Below, one piece after another: positions 36,301-47,417 of a stretch of DNA of 64,000 nucleotides (within the stretch, counting starts at the first letter, position 1; every line of letters begins with the position of its first letter). The stretch is from Litsea cubeba (Eukaryota > Streptophyta > Magnoliopsida > Laurales > Lauraceae): assembly GCA_012931725.1 (NCBI GenBank), contig CM022950.1, forward strand, positions 62,151,473 through 62,215,472, in the 5' to 3' direction. The position numbers and the translations under genes are program-made. Under the pieces are notes generated by a model. That model ran no database searches and had not been told where the DNA came from. It saw nothing but the letters and a program-made list of their open reading frames with translations.

Positions 36301-38782
36301 TTTACCTTGATAATACTAAAGGTTAGGGCAGGTTGAAAATGCTCGGAGGCACCTCTTCATGGGGCAGCAGCTAGATTCTGTTGAGTTGCAGAAATTGCAA
36401 GTTGTGGAGAGACATATGAAGAGATGTGCGGATGCTCGTAAAGTTGGAGATTGGAGGAGTGCATTGAGGGAAGGTGATGCTGCTATTACTGCTGGAGCAG
36501 ATTCTTCGCCCCAAGTAAATTGCAACCCCATTTTCAAGCTATGTTGATATACACAATTAGTAGTCAGAAAATTATTGTTCTGAGTCGGTTGGATTTGCAG
36601 CTTTTTGCATGTAGAGCTGAAGCTCTACTCAAGCTCCATCAACTTGAAGAGGCTGATTCTGCCTTATCAAGCGTGCCCAGATTTGAACTTTCTCCATCAG
36701 CATCACAGACCAAATTCTTTGGAATGCTTTGTGATTCTTACCCATTATTTGTCCGAGCCCAGGTTGAGATGGCATTGGGAAGGTGAACACAGAAATTTAA
36801 AGTTCCAAAAGAAGTAACACATGGGTTTGAGTGAATGAGAATGGATGGTGGATGCTTTGCAGGTTTGAGAATGCAATTGCGGATGCTGAGAAAGCTGGGC
36901 AGATCGATCCTCAAAACATAGAAGTTGCAGCAATGCTGAAAAATGTAAGATCAGTCGCAAGAGCTCGGGCCCGTGGAAATGATCTTTTCAATTCTGGCAG
37001 GTTTACAGAAGCGAGTATGGCCTATGGTGAAGGCCTCAAGTTTGATCCCTCCAACCCTGTCCTCTACTGTAATAGAGCAGCTTGCAGGTTCAAGCTTGGA
37101 CACTGGGAGCGATCTGTGGATGACTGCAACGAAGCTCTTAAAATCCATCCCAATTACACCAAAGCCCTACTTCGACGTGCTGCTTGTAACAGCAAGGTGG
37201 ATCACTTACCTGATTTTCTCCTCTGATCATTGGGTTCTTAGAATCTGTGTCAATCAATTGCTATTTTTCTGTGGATTATAGCTTGAACGTTGGGTGGAGG
37301 CTGTGCATGACTACGAGGTTCTAAGGAAGGAACTTCCTGGCGACAAAGAGGTAGCAGAGTTTTTGTTCCATGCTCAAATCGCACTGAAAAAGTCACGTGG
37401 CGAGGAAGTTTACAATTTGAAGTTTGGGGGTGAAGTTGAGGAAGTTGTAAGTGTTGATCAGTTCAGAGCAGCAATATCTTCACCTGGTGAGCATTTTACC
37501 CTTGTGTGTGCTCTTCTGATTTGTTGCTAAGTCTTTGTATCCCTATTCACCTTCTAGGTTCTCATTCATTGATGGTACTACAGTGTCTATAAATGTTATT
37601 TACGTTTATGCACATTCAACATTCTAACCATTAGGCAATTACTTTTCAACTGCACACATCGTAAAAGGTTCCTTGGCTGTGATTGTATACCCCTAAATCA
37701 AGGAATTGTGGGGGGTATTTGAGGTTCAGAAATCGGAGGTGCTTCACTTTTTTGACTTTTCCCACAATTTCAAAACTGAAATTGAATTTGTTTCAATTAC
37801 CAAAGAGGTACCATTTGTTCTGAAACTGCAAATTCATCCATTCCTATTAGACAGCTATTTGACGAATTTATTTCAATGATATTGATCTGATCTTATTTTG
37901 GATACTGAATGCTCATTTTTTAAAATCATCATCATCATCATCATCATCAAAGACTTGTCCCAACTATGATAGGGTCACCTACATGAATTCTTTTTCGCCA
38001 TTCTAGTCTATACTAGGCCAAATTCTCATAGAATTGGGTCTCAGAATTCATTTTATAGATATGCAAAAGTTCTACGCCAGCTATCAACCTGTCACAACCC
38101 TCGTTCTTTATTTGGGCTTGGACCGGTGGTAAACTAGTGGAGCTCTTTTAATGTTATTCTGTGGTCAATTATGGTTTAAAAAGTGTGCATGCTGACCTGT
38201 TAATCTATGGAGCCTGCTTTCAGTGGTCTATCTATTACTTATCCTTTTAAAATTGGCTGAACCACTCCCAGTGTCTGACCTTCTGAATTCAAGTCCTTTG
38301 CAGAATATCTGATTAAAATTGATTTGTGCAGGAGTTTCAGTTATCCATTTCATGGTGGCATCAAACCAGCTATGTTTGCAGATATCACCGTTCTTTGATG
38401 CCCTGTGTGTCAAATATCCTTCCTTGAATTTTCTTAAGGTAACTCCTGGAAAAAAAATGTTAATTGATCTCTATATAATCATATTTACTATTTCAATTTG
38501 GTTCACCAACTCCTGGAAAGAAAATGTTAATTGATCTCTATAATCATATTTACTCTTTCAATGTGGTTCACAACTGTTCACAAGTTCTTGTTTTCCTTCA
38601 TTTATTCTAATTGATAATATTTGGTCAAGGTGGATGTGGATCAGACCCCTGCAGTGGCCATGGCTGAGAATGTGAGGATTGTTCCAACATTCAAGATATA
38701 CAAAAACGGCACCCGGTTGAAAGAGATGATCTGCCCAAGCCAACAGGTACTGGAGTACTCAGTGAGGCATTACAGCTTCTAG
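33367..38782 (+). CDS. TTL1: TPR repeat-containing thioredoxin (TTL family), seven exons
   Basis: Exons are 33367-34277, 36322-36514, 36601-36782, 36863-37196, 37282-37486, 38332-38438 and 38630-38782 (stop TAG). All introns are GT-AG and the sum is 694 residues, close to Arabidopsis TTL1. Residues 1-210 are Ser/Gly-rich and probably disordered. Residues 215-304 hold TPRs (AGNEQYKRGNFVEALCLYD; NNAACRCNRAAALMGLGRL). A second TPR block is near 463-540 (ARGNDLFNSGRFTEASMAYG; NPVLYCNRAACRFKLGHW). A C-terminal thioredoxin-like domain spans about 598-694 (VIHFMVASNQ; IVPTFKIYKNG). The usual WCxxC is absent, as known for TTLs, so it should not be a redox enzyme. TTLs are co-chaperone-like scaffolds in brassinosteroid, osmotic-stress and ABA responses. 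Which paralogue (TTL1, 3 or 4) is not settled. Confidence 0.93.
34278..36321 (+). other. TTL intron 1, 2.0 kb
   Basis: Donor GTGAGG at 34278, acceptor 'actaaag' ending 36321. A pyrimidine tract (ctttctttcttt) lies at 35605-35640, and a short 'atcatcatcatcaaagcctt' motif at 35886 matches one in intron 5. No element resolved. Confidence 0.6.
37925..38090. repeat. Possible SINE end with (CAT)n in TTL intron 5
   Basis: (CAT)n at 37927-37949 is followed by 'aaagacttgtcccaactatg...gggtcacctacatgaattc'. In many plant genomes this string is a dispersed repeat that resembles a SINE 3' end with an ATG-type tail. A shorter version is at 35883. Classification is from memory and uncertain. Confidence 0.35.
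38440..38560. repeat. Intronic duplication in last TTL intron
   Basis: 'aatgttaattgatctctata' with 'atcatatttact(a/c)tttcaat' occurs twice, starting at 38457 and 38523. It is a roughly 66-bp tandem duplication just downstream of the 38438 donor. Confidence 0.8.
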
Positions 38783-39295
38783 ATTCATCCGGCTTGTTAT
38801 TTACAGAGGTCAACTCCTCTTGCACCAGCTTCCAAATTCATATAAGCTCCTTCCTGTCACAAACCAGCTCCATAATAATTTCAATTAGCCAAAGGTCAGA
38901 ACCAGAGGGACAGCCAGCCTTTTTTTTCATTTTCTCCTTTATTTAATTCTTTTCCATTTTTGTGTCCGGCTGTATTCTCCCCTTCTTTTTTCTGTTTTCT
39001 TTTCTTTTGCCCTTGATCCAGCCGTATTCTTATACCCCCACCTTCATCTTTAGAGAGAGAGAGAGATGTACAATTAATTGGCTTTTGGAAATTGAGAGAG
39101 AGAGGGTTGGTTGGTTGGTTGGTTGGTAGAGACTGTACATGTGTATAAAAATCCATATACCAAAGTTGGAAGCCATGATGATGATGGGTGAGAGAGGGAT
39201 TACTGGTGGGTTAGTGAGAGGAGGCAGCAAATGAGGATGCTATTGAGGTGGTATTGATGGTCTCCCATTCTATGAAATAAGAATTCCCTCCATTT
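38783..39295 (+). other. TTL 3' UTR
   Basis: About 500 bp after the stop. It includes (GA)n and (GGTT)n tracts at 39052-39066 and 39106-39127. The candidate poly(A) signal is 'aaataag' near 39275. The end is approximate. Confidence 0.45.
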
Positions 39296-40366
39296 TTTAT
39301 TCAAAGTTTCCTTGTTTCTTCTTATTCTTCTTCATATTGGATAAGGATTAACGTAATTTAATTTGGTTGATCATCTAGACATTACAATGTAAAAGTGCTT
39401 CTAGTGTTGGAATTAGGAAGTCATGTATTTCTTAATCTGGGTTGTTTTGGTAAATTTAGTGAGATTAAAATTGCAACAAGTTGAGAGAGAGAGGCCTGTG
39501 GCTGTGGGGTTAGCCTTTTGCCAAATGGGTTCTCTCTCATTTAATGTAACTAATTCTTATTTGTGATTTTGGTCCATCATTTTTGGGTGGTTCTGTTTGG
39601 TAAGCTTGGAAATGTATGAAGATAATGGTGGGTCTCTCTCGTTTGTTTCTTGAGAAAACTACGAAAAAAGGACCTTAGATGGCCACTAACCAAAAGAGGT
39701 ACCTATAGTTTTTATGCAACAAAACTGGTATTTCTATGATAATATTCATTTTTTTTTTGCCTTTTTTCAACAAGCGACAACGTCGTAGCTTAATATTGAG
39801 AGTTAGTGTCAATGTCGTCGCTAATTCGTCAAATCTGCCTATTCTCCGACCTTTATTATTTGCGATTGCTGGCTTTCTGTACCAAAATGAACCAGAACAG
39901 AACTCTCTCCCAACATTGAATATTCCTTGTGGAGGTTGTTGATCTCCATTAACGAGGTAGGTATAGCAAAGTCTAACCTTCTTTCATGCGTTATCTACCA
40001 TAGAGCCTGACTTTCATGTTTACTTTTCGAGAAAAGTTCATTAGGGTTTTGATATATAGTTTCATGTTTATCTTTGTTGTATGATTATTTTGGGTGGCTA
40101 AATCATCAAAGTAAGAACCTTTTGAAGGAGGAAAGGAAACGCCTGAGAAAGGGGGAAAGCGATGGGAGGAAGAAGGGGAAAATGTGGGAAATAAGGTTCT
40201 ATTGCGATTTGTATGTATGGGTTTGAATGCGACGACGTCATCACATGCTTAAACCTTTAATAAAAAAAAATGGAAATGGTTATAGGGAACCACTTCTATG
40301 CCATATTGACCAGTGGCATGTTTTTCGGTTAAAGCCATACTTCCTATTAATTCCTGTTGATGGGAA
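39296..40366. other. Intergenic, nothing recognised
   Basis: No supported gene or element. Confidence 0.5.
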
Positions 40367-40545
40367 AAGGCCCAGAGGTGTTAGGATATATAAGGTGGAG
40401 ATGTCAGTGGGACCTTCACTTTTTTAGGATTTGATATGTACAGAAAGTGTCCTATAAGGCCCAGAGCTGTCACGTTATATAAGGTGGAGATGTAAGTAAG
40501 ACCTTCACTTTTTTAGGATTTGATATATATAGAAAGTGTCCTATG
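40367..40545. repeat. Tandem duplication, 89-bp period
   Basis: Units start at 40367 and 40456 (aaggcccagag), each with 'tatataaggtggagatgt' and 'ttcacttttttaggatttga'. The unit resembles part of the dispersed repeat at 22.5 and 42.2 kb. Confidence 0.85.
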
Positions 40546-40553
40546 AGAGTAAC

Positions 40554-41286
40554 TCTAACACTACTATGAAAGTAAGAATAAGGGGGGATCCATTGAATTC
40601 ATATCTAATGCCATCAGTCTAAATAGCACATAATCTATTATACATTCGAGGACAGCCTTTTACTGTTCCAAAAAATATCCTACGTGGCACTGTGGCTAAA
40701 AGGTGCTAAAAGTTGTTCATAATTACAACTTTTGCCATCAAGAAAGAAAGAGAGGGAGGACAGTTAGACTGCACGTGGAAGAGAAAGGGGAGAGAGAGGG
40801 GAAAGTAAGAGAGAGAAAATGAATGAGGGAGGGGGGGGCGTGGGGGGGGGGGGCTGATGGGTTTATTTTTTTCTGTTAATCTCAATCTCAGCCATCCATC
40901 ACACTTTTTTGTGGACCCATTTTACTATTCATCTCACTGTTTTTCTCAGAGAGCTAAAATTCGAAAAATAAAAAAGCAGGAGAGCCGGGTCCAATTTGGT
41001 TGGCCAGAGTGTTAAAAAAAAATTAAAAGTTAAGAACATTAAAAAAATAATTTTTTTTTTTAAATTTGGAGTGTAAACTCTTAAATTATAAAAGTTAATA
41101 AAACAAAATACTAAAAACCCTAAACATTAAAGCATAAATCATATATACTAAATATAAATAAAATAAATATTAACTTAAACCAAAAATTCTAAGAACACTA
41201 AATCCTATAAAGTCGTAAACCCCAAATCCAAATAAGTTAATTTACGAAAAATTTTTTACCGTGCCAACGGCACGGGTTACCGCTAG
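40554..41286 (+). mobile_element. Non-autonomous Helitron-like element
   Basis: The right end reads CCGTGCC-AAC-GGCACGG (a GC-rich hairpin at 41259-41275), then 7 bp, then CTAG followed by T at 41287, matching the Helitron 3' rule (hairpin, CTRR, insertion before T). The left end TCTAACACTACTATGAAAG at 40554 resembles plant Helitron 5' ends, though the base before it is C rather than the expected A. The interior has 'cctacgtggcac' and a long G run, but no Rep/helicase coding. Confidence 0.6.
40827..40853 (+). other. G-run, potential G-quadruplex
   Basis: Runs of 3, 8 and 12 G in 27 bases inside the Helitron-like element. Sequence shows G4 potential only. Confidence 0.6.
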
Positions 41287-41287
41287 T

Positions 41288-41419
41288 AGTATAAACGGTA
41301 GAAGAGAAGTCTCCAAGTACAACGAGAAACAGAAAGAACAAACTAGAGTCTAGAGTAGCCGTACCAGTATCAAAAGTGGCTCTTGTATTAGTAGTGGGGA
41401 GTTGTATATTTTTAGCTTG
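41288..41419. other. Short spacer between Helitron and hAT element
   Basis: Nothing recognised. Confidence 0.4.
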
Positions 41420-41427
41420 ATCCACCT

Positions 41428-42917
41428 TAGAGATGTCAAGTGGGCCGTGCCGGCCCGGTCAACGGCACGGCCCATGACGCGGGCCGTGCGGGGCTGAGCC
41501 TTGCTGGCCCGTCTGGCACGGCCCGCGAGGCCTGCCTGGCAAACGGGCTGGCCCTTGCGGCCCGCCTGGATCAGCCGGCCAGGTCCAACCTGCTAGGCCC
41601 AGCCCGCCAGGTCTGCCCCAACAGCAAAAAAACGGTTATATTTAAAAAAAAACTTTTTGTCATTTTCCATTTTACTAAGTGCTTGATTCCACATGGGTAT
41701 GACTTTTCTAATGTATCTAACCTTTGCAATGTGGCTCTTAAATAAAAGTTATTGGGTCAATTAGAAGTACAGTTCCCAATTCATTGATATCATATGATGG
41801 AATATAGTTTGTTGATGAAAACAATTTGATATTGTGGGGCCCACTGAAGATAGGGACATGAAGTAGTCCACATCGGTTGCTTTAAATGTGCTTGATATGT
41901 GGCATGGAAATTATAAAGTGATCAAAAGAAAATATAGGACCGGTGTATTCTTCTAGTTTTCTGAGATTTTTCATGACATCCTTTCTGATGGGATCAATCA
42001 GATCAATGTCACATGTTTTATTGATTTTGGATGTATAGAAAAAATAAATACATACTGGCCATATTGGTGGTATCATGTATCCGTATTACTCTTGTTCAAT
42101 ATGATAAAAAATGGTAAAATAAATTATAAAGAAATATGTGAAAAGATAATTTTCATAATTTTATTAGTTAGGGTCTGTTTATTTAGATAGAATACATTGT
42201 ATCAATCAATTTTAGAAATTCATGGTCAAATGAGCCTCACCTAAAGATTATTGAAGAGGTGAAGGGTGAAGGATATGAAGTAGCGATATAGATGGGACCT
42301 TACTTTTCTAGGATTTGAATTACGAGCTAGCATATATGATAGTTGGATTTTCATTTCTCGTCTTCTCTTTATTCAATTTTATTGCAGGAGACATATACAC
42401 ACCTCTTTATGACAATTTAAAGTGGCTTGCGTCTTAAAAACAGCCTTACCTTAAAGAAAATTAGGAAAATAAAAAACTTATAAAAAAAAAACCATTGATT
42501 GAGACTTCATTATCCTTAGGAAAATCATACACTAATAATACTCAACAACAGAGATGGCAGCATGATCAAGAAAACTAGGAAAATAAAAAACTGGAAAAAT
42601 CCTTCAGCAGAGATATTCTCATCTTTGTTTTCTACCAAATTCTACTGGAGTTGGAGAGCTGAGATTGAAAGGGGTTGCAAGTTTGAGAATTAGGTTAGAT
42701 TACAAGTTATGAACTTCTCAATGTGCTCGAGCTCATTATCTATGGATGCTTTGGAAAGCCTTCCCAAAAAAAAAATTGGCCCGCTGGCCTGCTGGCCCGA
42801 CCCGCTCCAACCTGCCCCATTGCGGGCCGTGCCAGTGGGCCGGGCCGGCATGGCCCGCTCCGTGGCACAAACGGGCCAGACTTGGAGCGTGCCGGCACGG
42901 CCCGTTTGACATCTCTA
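41428..42917. mobile_element. Non-autonomous hAT element (1490 bp) with perfect TSD
   Basis: Perfect 8-bp TSD ATCCACCT at 41420-41427 and 42918-42925. TIRs: TAGAGATGTCAAGTGGGCCG on the left and, on the reverse complement of the right, TAGAGATGTCAAACGGGCCG. Both ends (about 200 bp) are very GC-rich with repeated GGCCCG, GGGCCG and GGCACGG words; the middle is AT-rich and has no transposase. It carries a copy of the 22.5-kb dispersed repeat at 42172-42400, probably nested. Confidence 0.9.
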
Positions 42918-43256
42918 ATCCACCTCTTCTGGACTTCCTACAGACAGTTGCACCTCATCCGATTATCCTCCATCTTCATCCCTGTAAACTTCAAAGATGT
43001 GAAGAGGCAGAGTAGTCTTAAAAATAGTTTAATGATGGAAATAGGAGATGAGATACTATATTTGTCAGTCTGTTTGCCGATCTCCTGTGGCCTCCCATGA
43101 TAACTATTTAAGAAGCATTTGGATCTTCTTCCAATGTTCTAGGACCCATGGCTCGTTAACAATTTTCTATCAAGGGTGGAGACTAATTGATGACGTTTAT
43201 TTTTTTAGGATTTTACCGGAAGAACCTCCTAAGGTTGACTGTAAACAAAAATAGAC

Positions 43257-44290
43257 TTAAAAGACATGAATCGACTGTGGTAGTCCTAGGGACCCTTTTT
43301 CATTTTTTTTGTTTTTTTTTTAGCAACAATATCTCCATTTAGATGCATATATGAGCGGGGATATGCCTGCTCTTTTTTTTTTTTTTTCACAGTTAAGCGG
43401 CGATATCACCGTCCGAATCCTATTCAGAAAAAAAGGTCTTTCTTCTTTTGGATGGTGGTCACCTGGTGTTGGAAGCTGGATGGTGATGATCGGTGAAATT
43501 GAAGATGATAGTGAAAGGAAAATGTGAGAGATATGTATTGGTGCAAGTATGAGGCTAGTTTAGGTGTTGTGAATTGTATTGGTGGGGGAAGGGAGATGCA
43601 GGAGGAATGAGAAGAGATGATGATGTGGGTAGATGTGGTTTGGAAATGAGCGGTGGTTGTGTAGGGAGATGGAAAAAAGATGTTGAGAAAGGTGGGTTGC
43701 AAAAAGAGAGGAGAAAAAAATGAAAGAAAAAGCGAGAAAAAGGTGGGTTCAAGATAGAGAAGGTGAGTTCTCTGAGATGTGGATGAAGTTTCATATGTTT
43801 AGTTGGAAGAGGATGAATGAGTTCAGATAGCTTTGTTTAGGTTGTGGGAGAAAGAGGGATGAGGAAGATGATGGATTTAGATGACAATATGTGATACCGG
43901 GGTGTTTCAGTAACAAGCTTCCATTTGCACCCAAGTCCACGACCATTGAGGTCACCATATCCTGAAGGAAAATATTGTGTGGGTAAAGGGTTAGCTGCTA
44001 GAGGTGGAAGGAGGAGGAGGAAGGAGGAAGAAAATGAATAAATTAAACGAGCGAGGACATCCCTGTTTGTATATGTAAGTGAGCGGGTATATCACTTGAG
44101 CCTTTTTTTTTTCTTTCTAAATTTGACCTGAGCGGCAATATCGCCGCTTAACTATGAAGAAGAAGAAAAAACAAGTAGAGATATCGCTGCTTGTATATAC
44201 AGGTAAGCAGGGATATTACAGCTCGACGAAACAATAAGAAAATGAACCAAAAGGGGCCTCTGGGACTACCACGGTCGATTCGTATCTTTT
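43257..44290. mobile_element. Fold-back/MITE-like element with subterminal repeats
   Basis: Inverted ends of about 35 bp: left 'atgaatcgactgtggtagtc', right (reverse complement) 'acgaatcgaccgtggtagtc', continuing for about 15 bp more. Inside each end, GAGCGG-GATAT words recur (43350, 43394, 44079, 44131, 44170, 44200), for example 'agcggcgatatcaccg' and 'gagcggcaatatcgccgc'. The interior is not coding. Exact ends and TSD are not resolved, so the superfamily is open. Confidence 0.55.
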
Positions 44291-44390
44291 TTTTATCCTT
44301 TTTGGTTTATAGTAAATCTAAGGGGATTTTCCTGATAAATCCTCTCTTTTTTATTTTTTTTATTCACCCTCAATTTTAGCCTTTATGTAA

Positions 44391-45037
44391 GGGATTGTTC
44401 TGAATACCCAGGAATTCAGAGTTCTTCAGAATTCTTGGTAAAGAGTTATAACTGAGGTATACCAAGAGATGAGTGAAGCATATAAAGTAGATTTGGACCC
44501 TCAATGGAGTGTGAGTGTGGTCTTATCTGAGTGATGATTTTACACACAAAGGAAAGGCTATTTGATGGTTGACGGCCTTTAGTGGATATGCATATGAAAG
44601 TTACATGCATGTATATGTAGTTTATTTTGCTTTGTCATAATTATTAGAGTGGGTCCCTCTTCTGATATAACGCTGCACAATCTAATTGTAGAGTTTGGAT
44701 CAACCAGTTGTCACCTAATTACTTAAATCTGATTTTGCCTGTACAGTTTGCGGGGGATCTTTCAAAGATTTGAGGAACGTTTGTTACTTGTGGAATATGC
44801 AATTTTAGTTAGGTAGAGTGATACTTGATTGGAGTGCATAGGCCAATCTCTATAAAAAAAAAAAGCAAAGAAGTTGGAATTCTAGGAAATTTAAACCATT
44901 TGAGACATTTTACGTGGCGGGGAATTTGGTGAAGGAACATGACATTTGCAAATGTCTTGGGATAAGTCATCACATCATGTCCATGAATTCGCAACAAACT
45001 AAATTTTTATAAGAAATTCTAGTAAAAGAATAGGCGC
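44391..45037. mobile_element. GAATTC-rich Harbinger-type MITE, interrupted copy
   Basis: TAA flanks the two ends (44388-44390 and 45038-45040). The right end 'agtaaaagaataggcgc' and the internal 'aagtcatcacatcatgtcc' match the copies at 15.8 and 47.4 kb. At 647 bp it is twice the usual size, and 44460-44860 is foreign to the family, so a second insertion is likely. Confidence 0.5.
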
Positions 45038-45233
45038 TAAGGCTGAATTGAAACTTATTTAACTGTCATTATTGGAATAAGATAATGTCTTTTAAAACTA
45101 TAAAACTTGAGGGCTATAGAGTACATCTCTTCTCCCCATGATTGGTGTGGCCCTAAGTTGGCTAGCCAGTGAGTTTGAACTAGGATACCTCCATATGAAA
45201 TCCACATGGCATTTCACCCTCAAACAAAGGCTA

Positions 45234-45387
45234 GGATCCCATGATTGTGACAAGTGCATCATAGCCTAGTGGCAAAGAGGCACTTCATGACCTTGGTAGC
45301 TGTCCAGGGATCAATCACTGGCCATGTTGTGTCCCCGTGTTTTTCCTACCATGGTAGCCAAAAAAAGAAAAAAGATCCCATGATTGT
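45234..45387 (+). mobile_element. tRNA-derived SINE with 14-bp TSD
   Basis: GATCCCATGATTGT is repeated exactly at 45234-45247 and 45374-45387. Between them: A-box TAGCCTAGTGG near 45262, B-box-like GGGATCAATCA near 45308, and an A-rich tail aaaaaaagaaaaaa abutting the right TSD. The 126-bp body with pol III boxes, A-tail and long TSD is a complete SINE integration made by LINE machinery. It is about 300 bp downstream of the DUF538 stop codon. Confidence 0.85.
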
Positions 45388-45696
45388 AGAAGAGAAGCAA
45401 ATCAACTCCTATTAAATAACACTAATAAGTAATAACCCCCACATTACATATGATTTCAAAAGCATTGCTTTCCTAGTACACAACATTATTTCCTTCCAAC
45501 TCTTATTCCATGATAATTTTCTCTACTGCTTCTAATACTTCTTCACTTGCAAGCAAGACCCAGAACAGGGAAAGAACATACAAACTTGGAAAGGTGCCAA
45601 CCATGAGAAGGAAAAATCCAACTGCTCATGGCACCATCATACTTAGTACATAATGCAAAGGTGGAGGCCATGCAAAGAGGTGTGTAGAGATGAACA

Positions 45697-46107
45697 TTAC
45701 TGGCCAGCTGCGAAGGCCTCCACTGGAAAAGTCTTGGTGACACCAACGAGACTCTTGAAGTGGATTTTTCCGGTGGGAGGGTCATCGATGGTGATCTCGT
45801 TAACTGGGGGCCACAGGAGGAGCTCCTTGGCCTTCACTCCCTTGAGCTTCTTGATTCTCTTCTTCTCTATGTAGCCATGGATGTCAGTATCATAGCTCAC
45901 CAGCTTGGTAATCATCTTGAAATTGTGCTCAACCTTCTTTTGCTGCACAATCCACATGTAGCCAGTGCTTCTCACAAAGCCGACTTCGATGATGTCGGCC
46001 AATGGAAGAAGGCCCTTGGGCAATTCAAACTCCTCTAGGAGAGAAACTGCAAACTTCATCCCCTCTTCATGACCATTCTTGACAATGCCACCCACCTTCT
46101 CAGCCAT
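45697..46107 (-). CDS. DUF538 family protein, intronless
   Basis: ATG at 46107, stop TAA at 45697, 136 residues. DUF538 fills about residues 20-130: FELPKGLLPLADIIEVGF, then GYMWIVQQKKVEHNFKMITK, YDTDIHGYIEKKRIKKLKG, VKAKELLLWPPVNEITIDDP, and a tail TFPVEAFAAGQ. There is no signal peptide or membrane segment, so this belongs to the soluble group (related to Arabidopsis SVB-like proteins). DUF538 proteins are plant-specific with a beta-barrel fold; reports link members to trichome and stress phenotypes, but no reaction is established. Start choice is clear: the ATG lies about 60-70 nt from the expected transcription start below a good TATA box. No breaks are seen. Confidence 0.92.
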   Translation of the reverse strand: MAEKVGGIVKNGHEEGMKFAVSLLEEFELPKGLLPLADIIEVGFVRSTGYMWIVQQKKVEHNFKMITKLVSYDTDIHGYIEKKRIKKLKGVKAKELLLWPPVNEITIDDPPTGKIHFKSLVGVTKTFPVEAFAAGQ

Positions 46108-46197
46108 GGTTGATAAGTTAAAAAGAGGCTTTGGAACTTTGGTTTTGGTTAAGAGTTGTTACTTTTTAGTGAGTTTTTTTTGGGTGAAGTAGCCTCC

Positions 46198-46208
46198 TAT
46201 TTATATAG
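46198..46208 (-). promoter_or_regulatory. TATA box of DUF538 gene
   Basis: The minus strand reads TATATAAATAG, 91-101 bp upstream of the ATG, implying a start near 46170 and a 5' UTR of about 60 nt. Confidence 0.75.
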
Positions 46209-46395
46209 GAAGGTGTGGTGGCCACACAAATATATGGGACAAGGTGAATGGAGGAAACCAAAGGAAGAGTACTTTGGATGGTCCATCAAAATATGGCCTT
46301 TTGCTTTGTAACTTCCCTCACCATTTTGTCTTTTAGGCCTAGCTTCTAGTTTTATAGTATTTTATTTGTCGTATCACTCCATTATTCTATGCTTA

Positions 46396-47417
46396 GGGTC
46401 CGTTTCTTTTCTAGAATTCCTGGAATTCATGTCTGGTAGCTGTCTGGGATTTGCAATTGCTGGAATTCTGAAATGCTACTGAATTCTGTCATTTCTGAAT
46501 TCCCTGTTTTTTTTATGCCTGAATTCCTGTCTGAGAATTCACGAGTTCCTGGGTTTTCTGAATTCTCTGTTTCATAACTATAGGATTTCTTACTGGAATT
46601 TTACTCCTGTACGTACTGTTTATATACCAATTTCACAATTCAAGCAGCAAAAAATAAAAAATTAAAAATTAAAAGCAACATCCATGCAAAAACTAATCAC
46701 ATGTCCATGAGCCAAACAAAATAAAATCACATAATTAGATAAGAACAAACAAAATTGGCATTTTTTATGAACTAATGGGGTCAGGTAGTTAATCCACTTA
46801 TAATATATTGTATCCATGATTAAAATAAATCCAAAACAAATCGTCTCAGCCATCACCCCCCCTGTCTACTAATGCACCACGTGGCATCTCTATTCAACTT
46901 CCTACTTTTCCTCTCTTCTTCCCATGCACCCTTAGACCACCATACACTCACTCATCTCTTTCCTCTCTTCTTCTCATCAGCAGCAAACGATGCTTCTCGC
47001 CTGGGGTTAGGAAAATACAGAAATCGTGGGCCCCACTGATCAAGGGCCCACGATCAACCCTCATCATCCAGGTCGCCCAAGGCCCCACAACAGATCCTAA
47101 GGTCCCGATTTGGCATCAAGTGATCCTATCGAGCCCACAACCTGATGTTCATATAAGAAAATCCCTTTGTGAATGACGCCTAGTACTGTGAAATCCTAAG
47201 ATGTGGGGTCAGATGGGACCCAATCCCCATGGGCCCACAGTCCAAGTCGCCCCACTATTTCCGTCATGACTGTTGAGTACAGAAGAGAGCTCAGTCGGAA
47301 TTCCTGCAACCGTGGGTTTTTGGAAATCCAGGTGGGATTTGAAATGCTTTTTTTTTTTTTGGCATTTGTAAATACTGGAATTTCGGAATGCTATGAATTC
47401 TTGCCAAGAAACACTGA
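46396..47417. repeat. GAATTC-rich repeat remnants
   Basis: 46396-46570 begins 'gggtccgtttcttttctaga' after TTA, resembling the start of the MITE family at 47418, but no matching right end is found. 47275-47410 is another partial copy ending 'gccaagaaacac'. The sequence between (46620-47270) is not recognised. Confidence 0.45.

Noticed and set aside
45760..46038. Plus-strand frame opposite the DUF538 gene
   Set aside because: Antisense shadow of a real coding sequence.
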